A stretch of 64,000 nucleotides of DNA, from the NCBI GenBank assembly GCA_021648365.1, contig JAKISY010000004.1, positions 40,078 to 104,077 on the forward strand, read 5' to 3'. Position numbers and translations under genes: made by a program. This DNA comes from Verrucomicrobiales bacterium (GTDB lineage: Bacteria; Verrucomicrobiota; Verrucomicrobiia; Verrucomicrobiales; DEV007). The notes under the pieces are model-generated. The model was not told the origin of the DNA, did not search any database, and saw only the letters and a program-made list of their open reading frames with translations. Of this stretch, positions 58,660 to 64,000 are shown one piece after another. The first letter of the stretch is position 1; each line of letters starts with the position of its first letter.

Positions 58660-60246
58660 ATGAGCAACAAGGATAAACAGAATGATGACGTGGCAGCGAT
58701 GGAAAAAATCGTTAGTCTTTGCAAGAGGCGTGGATTCATTTTTCAATCGGCGGAGATCTACGGGGGGCTGAACGGTTGCTGGGATTACGGCCCACTTGGG
58801 GTGGAGCTGAAGCGTAATTTGAAGGAGTATTGGTGGCGTCGCAATGTGCAGGAGCGTGATGATATTGTCGGCTTGGATGGTTCGATTCTGACGCATCAAG
58901 AGGTGTTGAAAGCTTCGGGACATGTGGGTGGTTTTTCTGACCCTATGTGTGATGATTTGCTCACCAAAGCGCGCCTGCGTGCAGATCAGATTGAACCTCA
59001 ATCTGGCACGGTGTTGAACTTCACCGGTGCTTCCCATGCTGAATCGGATTTCTCGATTGAGAGAGAGTTTGCGGTTTTGATTCGTGAGGGGGAGGATGAA
59101 AATAAAGCGAGGAAAACGGCGAAGTCGTATTATTCTCAATTTTTGAAAGACGGCAGAATTTCTCCGAAAACGATTGAGCTGCAGGGCGAACGTGCGGAGG
59201 AAGTCACTGATACGATTCGTTTTAACCCTGCAACGGGATCGTTGCTGACTGAAGCGCGTGAGTTCAATCTGATGTTTCAGACGACGATGGGTGCCTCTGC
59301 GGAGGAGGGGGATGAAAATGCGATTGCTTATTTACGCCCAGAAACGGCTCAGTCGATTTTTGTGCAATTCAAAAATGTGTTGGAGACTTCGCGGGTGAAG
59401 CTGCCTTTTGGCATTGCTCAGATTGGTAAGTCTTTCCGCAATGAGATCAATCCGCGCAACTACACCTTCCGTTCACGCGAGTTTGAGCAGATGGAGATTG
59501 AGTATTTCTGCACACCTGAGCAGGGCATGGAGTTGACGGATTATTGGTTGGAGGAACGCTTGAGTTTCTACGAAGACATTGGTTTGCCGCGGGAGAAGTT
59601 GCACGTATTGGATGTGCCAGATGGGGAGCGTGCTCACTATTCTAAGAAGACTTACGACATTGAGTTTGAATTCCCGTTTGGGATTCAGGAGTTGGAAGGG
59701 GTGGCTTATCGCACCGATTACGATCTGAGCAAGCACATGGAGAAGAGTGGCAAATCTCTTGAATATTTCGATGAGGCGACAAAAACACGCTTCGTTCCTC
59801 ACGTGGTGGAACCGAGTGCTGGTTGTGATCGCACGATCTTGGCGATGCTCTGTGAGGCGTATGACGAGGAGACGATCACCAATGATAAGGGCAAGGAGGA
59901 AATGCGCACGGTGATGCGCTTTCATCCGCGCATGGCTCCGATCAAATGTGGTATTTTTCCTTTATTGAAAAACAAACCTGAATTGGTCGCCAAAGCTCGC
60001 GAGGTGCAGAAGATGCTCACGCCTTTGATGAATGTATTTTATGATGAGAGCGGTGCCATTGGTCGTCGTTATCGTCGCCAGGATGAGGTAGGCACGCCGT
60101 ATGGAGTGACGATTGATTTTGATACTTTGGGCGAGGAAGGTCCCGAATTGAAAGATACCGTGACTTTGCGCGAGCGAGATTCGATGAAGCAGCAACGCAT
60201 CGCGATTGCGGATTTGCCGATGTTTTTGTTGGAGAAAATTCGTTAG
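58660..60246 (+). CDS. glyS: Glycyl-tRNA synthetase (alpha2 type)
   Basis: 528 residues from ATG 58660; a TTG-type start at 58579 adds 27 residues unlike the family. Class II synthetase of the dimeric type: KRRGFIFQSAEIYGGLNGCWDYGPLG near the start, motif 2 FRNEINPRNYTFRSREFEQMEIEYF, and motif 3 EPSAGCDRTILAMLCEAYD, then an anticodon-binding domain. Charges tRNA-Gly. It is followed 12 bp later by rlmH. Confidence 0.96.
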   Translation: MSNKDKQNDDVAAMEKIVSLCKRRGFIFQSAEIYGGLNGCWDYGPLGVELKRNLKEYWWRRNVQERDDIVGLDGSILTHQEVLKASGHVGGFSDPMCDDLLTKARLRADQIEPQSGTVLNFTGASHAESDFSIEREFAVLIREGEDENKARKTAKSYYSQFLKDGRISPKTIELQGERAEEVTDTIRFNPATGSLLTEAREFNLMFQTTMGASAEEGDENAIAYLRPETAQSIFVQFKNVLETSRVKLPFGIAQIGKSFRNEINPRNYTFRSREFEQMEIEYFCTPEQGMELTDYWLEERLSFYEDIGLPREKLHVLDVPDGERAHYSKKTYDIEFEFPFGIQELEGVAYRTDYDLSKHMEKSGKSLEYFDEATKTRFVPHVVEPSAGCDRTILAMLCEAYDEETITNDKGKEEMRTVMRFHPRMAPIKCGIFPLLKNKPELVAKAREVQKMLTPLMNVFYDESGAIGRRYRRQDEVGTPYGVTIDFDTLGEEGPELKDTVTLRERDSMKQQRIAIADLPMFLLEKIR

Positions 60247-60258
60247 GGATTCACGCCG

Positions 60259-60702
60259 ATGAAATGGAAGGTGGTGGTGATCGGTAAACCTGCGTTGGCT
60301 TATGCTCGCGCAGGCATTGCTGATTATTTATCGCGGCTCAAGCATTATACGCCGGTCGAGATACAGTATCTGAAGGATGCGGGTTCGGTGGCAGGGAATA
60401 CTGAGCGGCTATTGGCAGCGAGTGAGGGGTGCCTGCGAGTGGTGTTGGATGAGCGGGGAAAATCGTTGACTACAGCAGGCTTGGTTGACTGGGTGAGTTC
60501 GAGAGCAATGGATGGCACGGTGAAGCAGGTCGCGGTGCTGATCGGTGGGGCGGATGGTCATAATAAGCAGATGCGCGAACAAGCAGGACTGTTGTTGAAT
60601 CTGAGCACCTTGACCTTGCAGCATGAATTGGCGTTGCTGGTGTTTTTGGAACAGCTCTACCGGGTGCATACGGTGATGCGTGGTGAGCCTTATCATCGTT
60701 GA
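60259..60702 (+). CDS. rlmH: 23S rRNA pseudouridine-1915 N3-methyltransferase RlmH
   Basis: 147 residues. SPOUT methyltransferase with LDERGKSLTTAGLVDW, VLIGGADGHNKQMREQA and the C-terminal LVFLEQLYRVHTVMRGEPYHR segment (residues 127-147) that is the RlmH signature. It methylates the pseudouridine in helix 69. Probably cotranscribed with glyS; convergent with the acyltransferase gene. Confidence 0.93.
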   Translation: MKWKVVVIGKPALAYARAGIADYLSRLKHYTPVEIQYLKDAGSVAGNTERLLAASEGCLRVVLDERGKSLTTAGLVDWVSSRAMDGTVKQVAVLIGGADGHNKQMREQAGLLLNLSTLTLQHELALLVFLEQLYRVHTVMRGEPYHR

Positions 60703-60710
60703 TTCCTAGA

Positions 60711-62057
60711 TCAAATCCGTAAAAAGATCTTTTGGCGGTAGAGGTACCAGCAGATGAGCCAGAAGAAGAGTCCGACTGCGGTGGCTTGCACAAAGGGGGA
60801 GTTCATTTCGCCGAGTACGTTGAAGGCGTCCTCTCCTAAGTGGGTTTTGAGCATGCCGCGAGTCCACGGCACGAATAACATTGCCATGAAATACATCAGC
60901 AGGGAATTGACTCCGACGACGATCAGTGGGTAGGCTCCCCAACGCCATTTCATGATGTCGATGATGCCGTAGAGCACCGCTAAGATGAGACTGCACCAAC
61001 CGGCGGAATAGAGCACCCATGAGGGGGTCCAGATGCGTTTGACCATGGGGATGACGCCTGCCAAATCGAGATTTTGTCCGATGATCAGACCGAGTGCTCC
61101 AGCGATGATCAAGGTCCAGAATTTGCGTTTGTGGCTGTGGCTGGAGCGCAGCAGTTCGCCTGCCATCAGGCCAAAGAGCATGGTGGCGAGGGAGGGGATG
61201 AAGTTGAGGGTTTGGTAGCCGCCTCCATTATAGATGAAAGCATTTTTGCGAGGGAAGTTGTTGAGCAGGTAGAGGTCGATGTGCTGCCCTATGTTGGCAT
61301 TTTTGTGCCAAGCGGGGGAGAGGTCTTTGAGATGCTCTTGTGCCCATTCTGCACTGACGCCGACTTCAGCTGCGCCGTTTTCGAGATCGATGCCGGTATT
61401 GGGTTCGAGGGTATAGATCGCCCAAGTGCCGACCAGAATGAGGGCGATGCCGAGGGCTTGGGCTTTCCATGGAAATCTCCAGAAGATGAAGAGGAAGCTG
61501 TAACCGAGTCCGATTTGAGCGAGCACGTTCATGAAGGACCAGTTGGTCTGATCTTTGCCATTGGAACTGAGGAATACGCCGAGCAAAATGAGCACGAGAG
61601 AGCGCCAGACTACGTGGCCGAACATGCGGAACCAACTGTGCCCCATGGCAGCGCGTTTGGTATAGGAGTATGCCATCGAGACGCCGACCATGAACATGAA
61701 GGAGGGCTGGATGAGATCCCAGTAGCCCCAACCTGTCCAGTCAACGTGGTGAAAGTGATGGTAGATGGTTTCCCACAGTTGGGTAGATCCATCATCGGGA
61801 TTCTGCGCGAGGTGCGCGAGATGTCTTTGGGCGGTGCCAGCGAGTCCAAATCCGCCGAATGCTAAAGAAATCATGATCAGACCGCGGTAGGCATCGAGTG
61901 AATAGAGGCGTGGGTATTTTTCTTTGGGGCGTTTTTTTTGTGCCTCGGCGGGGGCTTTTTTGCTCGCTGTGCTGGTGGCAGCTGCCGAGGGGTGTGCGGG
62001 AGGTGTCTGCGTATTCGTTTGTGCAGATTCCGAGGGGGTGATCTTAGTCGTTGCCAT
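60711..62057 (-). CDS. DUF5009/heparan-alpha-glucosaminide N-acetyltransferase-like membrane protein
   Basis: 448 residues from ATG 62057 (an upstream ATG at 62096 is also open). An Ala/Pro/Thr-rich N-terminus is followed by RLYSLDAYRGLIMISLAFGGFGL, the usual start of this family, and about ten membrane helices, with WDLIQPSFMFMVGVSMAYSYTKR and a HFHHVDWTGWG segment that carries the conserved His. Family members transfer acyl groups across membranes to sugars. Divergent from a sulfatase gene; both suggest processing of sulfated or amino polysaccharides. Confidence 0.85.
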   Translation of the reverse strand: MATTKITPSESAQTNTQTPPAHPSAAATSTASKKAPAEAQKKRPKEKYPRLYSLDAYRGLIMISLAFGGFGLAGTAQRHLAHLAQNPDDGSTQLWETIYHHFHHVDWTGWGYWDLIQPSFMFMVGVSMAYSYTKRAAMGHSWFRMFGHVVWRSLVLILLGVFLSSNGKDQTNWSFMNVLAQIGLGYSFLFIFWRFPWKAQALGIALILVGTWAIYTLEPNTGIDLENGAAEVGVSAEWAQEHLKDLSPAWHKNANIGQHIDLYLLNNFPRKNAFIYNGGGYQTLNFIPSLATMLFGLMAGELLRSSHSHKRKFWTLIIAGALGLIIGQNLDLAGVIPMVKRIWTPSWVLYSAGWCSLILAVLYGIIDIMKWRWGAYPLIVVGVNSLLMYFMAMLFVPWTRGMLKTHLGEDAFNVLGEMNSPFVQATAVGLFFWLICWYLYRQKIFLRI

Positions 62058-62167
62058 GATTGTGGCAAAGGTAGAATGAAGATTTGGCTGTGGCAACTAG
62101 GAATAGTGAAGAGGGGGGGCGCGAATACGTGATCGCCGTGCTCTTGTCCTAGTGTGTTTAGTGGGTC

Positions 62168-63652
62168 ATGCTGGTGTTTATGAAAACTAGAAGAAATGTA
62201 TTTGTCTTAGCTTGCTTGGTAGTAGTCGCGGTGTTGACTGGGGCTGCGGTGGCGGAAGAAAAGCGTAATGTGTTGTTTCTCATCTGCGATGATTTGAACA
62301 CGGATCTTGCCTGTTATGGGGATGCGCAGGTGAAATCGCCGAATATCGATGCGCTTGCTAAACGCGGGGTGCTTTTTGAGCGAGCTTATTGCCAGTATTC
62401 GTTGTGCGGTCCGAGTCGGGCTTCTTTTATGACAGGTTTGTATCCTGACCAGAATCTAGTGAGGCGAAATGCGATTTACATACGTGAGCATGTACCTAAT
62501 GTGCAGACGGTGGCGCAAATGTTTCGCAATGGCGGGTGGTTTGCTTCTCGGATTGGGAAGATTTTTCACTACAACGTGCCAAAGCATATCGGCACTGGAG
62601 GTCACGATGATCCGTATTCTTGGAACCAGACCTTTAATCCGCGTGGGCGCGATGTCGATGACGAAGCGTTGATTTTCAGTCTGAAGCCAGGGAGCTTTGG
62701 CGGCACGCTGAGTTGGTTGGCTGCTGAGGGCACGGACGAGCAGCAGACGGATGGCATCGCGGCGGATCAAGCGGTGAAGCAGTTATACCGCTTTGCTAAA
62801 ACGGGGAAACCCTTTTTTCTGGCGGTGGGATTGTATCGTCCGCATACGCCTTTTGTCGCTCCTAAAAAATATTTCGACCTTTATCCAAAGGATAAGATAG
62901 TGGTGCCGACTGAACCGGAAGGTTATTTGCAGACTTTGCCAAAAGCTGCGCAAAAATCGATTCGGCGTAAGAAGGATCAGATTGATTTGCCCGATGATTT
63001 GGCACGTCAGGCGATTCAGGCCTATCATGCGTCGATCTCTTTTGCTGATGCTCAAGTGGGGATTGTTTTGGAAGCTTTGGAAAAATCGGGTTTGGCTGAA
63101 AATACCGTGGTGATTTTCACTTCGGATCATGGTTATCATATGGGGGAGCATGGTCATTGGCAAAAGACGACCTTGTTTGAAAATGCGGCTCGGGTGCCTT
63201 TGATCATGGCGGGTCCGGGTATTCCGACTGATTCGGTAGGGAAAAAGTCTAAAGCTTTGGCGGAGATGGTGGATTTCTATCCTACGCTGGCGGAGTGGTG
63301 TGGGCTAAAGGCTCCAAGTTATGTGTCGGGGGTGAGTCTGATGTCTGTATTGGAAAATCCTGCGACGGAGAATCCACCTCGTAAGGGGGCGCTGACTCAG
63401 TATGCGGATGGCTATAGTCTGCGTACGGATCGGTATCGATATACGGAGTGGGGACAGGACGGTAAGGGCGGGAACGAACTCTACGATCATCACAGTGACC
63501 CTGCGGAGATGAAAAACTTGGCAAGCATAGCGGAGCAGGCTGGTGTGGTGGAGCGCTTGTCGAAGCGTTTGAGAGAACGCATCGCCGTGGCGCAAACGAA
63601 GCCGCAGGGGTTGACGCAGATTCAGTTTGAGAATCGCAGGCGGGTGAAGTGA
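62168..63652 (+). CDS. Sulfatase, iduronate-2-sulfatase type
   Basis: 494 residues with a signal peptide (FVLACLVVVAVLTGAAVA, about residues 12-29); start ATG 62168 or 62180. The formylglycine motif CGPSRASFMTG is near residue 80. Metal ligands: ICDDLNTD near residue 40 and FTSDHGYHMGEHGHW near 318. It is related to the iduronate-2-sulfatase/choline-sulfatase branch, acting on sulfated polysaccharides in the periplasm or outside. It would need a formylglycine-generating enzyme encoded elsewhere. Confidence 0.93.
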   Translation: MLVFMKTRRNVFVLACLVVVAVLTGAAVAEEKRNVLFLICDDLNTDLACYGDAQVKSPNIDALAKRGVLFERAYCQYSLCGPSRASFMTGLYPDQNLVRRNAIYIREHVPNVQTVAQMFRNGGWFASRIGKIFHYNVPKHIGTGGHDDPYSWNQTFNPRGRDVDDEALIFSLKPGSFGGTLSWLAAEGTDEQQTDGIAADQAVKQLYRFAKTGKPFFLAVGLYRPHTPFVAPKKYFDLYPKDKIVVPTEPEGYLQTLPKAAQKSIRRKKDQIDLPDDLARQAIQAYHASISFADAQVGIVLEALEKSGLAENTVVIFTSDHGYHMGEHGHWQKTTLFENAARVPLIMAGPGIPTDSVGKKSKALAEMVDFYPTLAEWCGLKAPSYVSGVSLMSVLENPATENPPRKGALTQYADGYSLRTDRYRYTEWGQDGKGGNELYDHHSDPAEMKNLASIAEQAGVVERLSKRLRERIAVAQTKPQGLTQIQFENRRRVK

Positions 63653-64000
63653 TCTTATGCAACGGTATTTAGATGCCGTTCGGTTTGATTACCTTTTTTG
63701 ACCTGCAAGTTTTGGGCTGTGAAACCCTAGTAGGTTTAACTTTATGGAAGGTGCTTGAAGTGGCGGAGGGAGGCTTGAGCATTCCATTGTTTGTGAGAGC
63801 GCACAATAGCGGGTGAGGACACCCACTCTAGTGCGCTGCAAAGCAGCGTCCTCTTCCGAGGTGAGATACCTTGGCCGTTGGCAGCCGTTGTGCTGACGAG
63901 AACTTGAAGTAACTGCGTCACCGCGAGGTGGGGTGGGAAGCAACGGAAAGAACCAGATCGACCATAATGACAAGTGAACATGATTCGGCTACGATAAACG
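63653..64000. other. 348-bp terminal intergenic region
   Basis: No gene. It holds a REP-like unit (63809-63831, GCGGGTGAGGACACCCACTC-type core) and short hairpins CGCTGC-AAA-GCAGCG and CCTC-TTCC-GAGG. Nothing else recognised up to the right edge. Confidence 0.5.

Overview
The window reads as chromosome of a Gram-negative bacterium of the PVC group, most probably Verrucomicrobiota. This is inferred from gene content: CMP-Kdo synthetase overlapping CTP synthase (a pair also adjacent in Chlamydia), an iduronate-sulfatase-type sulfatase next to a DUF5009-type membrane acyltransferase, a CcoNO-fused cbb3 oxidase with a one-heme CcoP, an alpha2-type glycyl-tRNA synthetase, and palindromic intergenic repeats. 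No 16S gene is present, so the placement is not proven. Almost all DNA outside 26.8-34.1 kb looks like one coherent core genome.

Layout. 0-2.8 kb: nosZ (N2O reductase, cut by the left edge), a candidate small RNA with a strong terminator, and a small membrane protein. 2.8-10.6 kb: pyrC, a UreF-like unknown, clpS, the overlapping pyrG-kdsB pair, two exported unknowns and phoH. 10.9-15 kb: groEL, groES, dnaK on the minus strand with tandem stem-loops after groEL. 15.4-21 kb: a small beta-barrel protein, tRNA-Ser(GGA), smpB, rpoZ, then khpB-yidC-yidD-rnpA-rpmH. rpmH is only 59 codons. 21.2-26.8 kb: a GNAT acetyltransferase, cysI, and an AraC regulator divergent from an epimerase/DHDPS-family pair.

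26.9-33.9 kb is the accessory island. A truncated hsdM abuts an IS with 16-bp perfect terminal inverted repeats. Its transposase is split over two frames joined by an A AAA AAG slippery site. Next comes an array of six short cassettes, each one plus-strand ORF, separated by about 125-bp imperfect palindromes with the architecture of integron attC sites. The 5' end of a cassette is complementary to the start of the attC at its own 3' end, which is the signature of excisable circular cassettes. No integrase is in the window. The core is GTTC rather than the usual GTTR. One cassette encodes an HD-domain hydrolase; the rest are membrane, exported or unknown proteins. This is the strongest candidate for an undescribed system here.

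34-64 kb returns to core genes: a PolX-like protein with altered polymerase residues, ilvB, a cluster of REP-like palindromes, a complete cbb3 oxidase locus (ccoS, ccoNO, ccoQ, ccoP, ccoG, FixH-like, SafE-like, ccoI), a madL-madM-matB malonate uptake/activation operon, glnD, pgi, a Dabb protein, a RAYT-type transposase remnant carrying two in-frame REP-like palindromes, a NagB-like/PIG-L pair, an aspartate aminotransferase broken by an in-frame TGA, glyS, rlmH, a DUF5009 acyltransferase and a sulfatase. With nosZ at one end and cbb3 oxidase in the middle, the organism appears able to respire at low oxygen and to reduce N2O.
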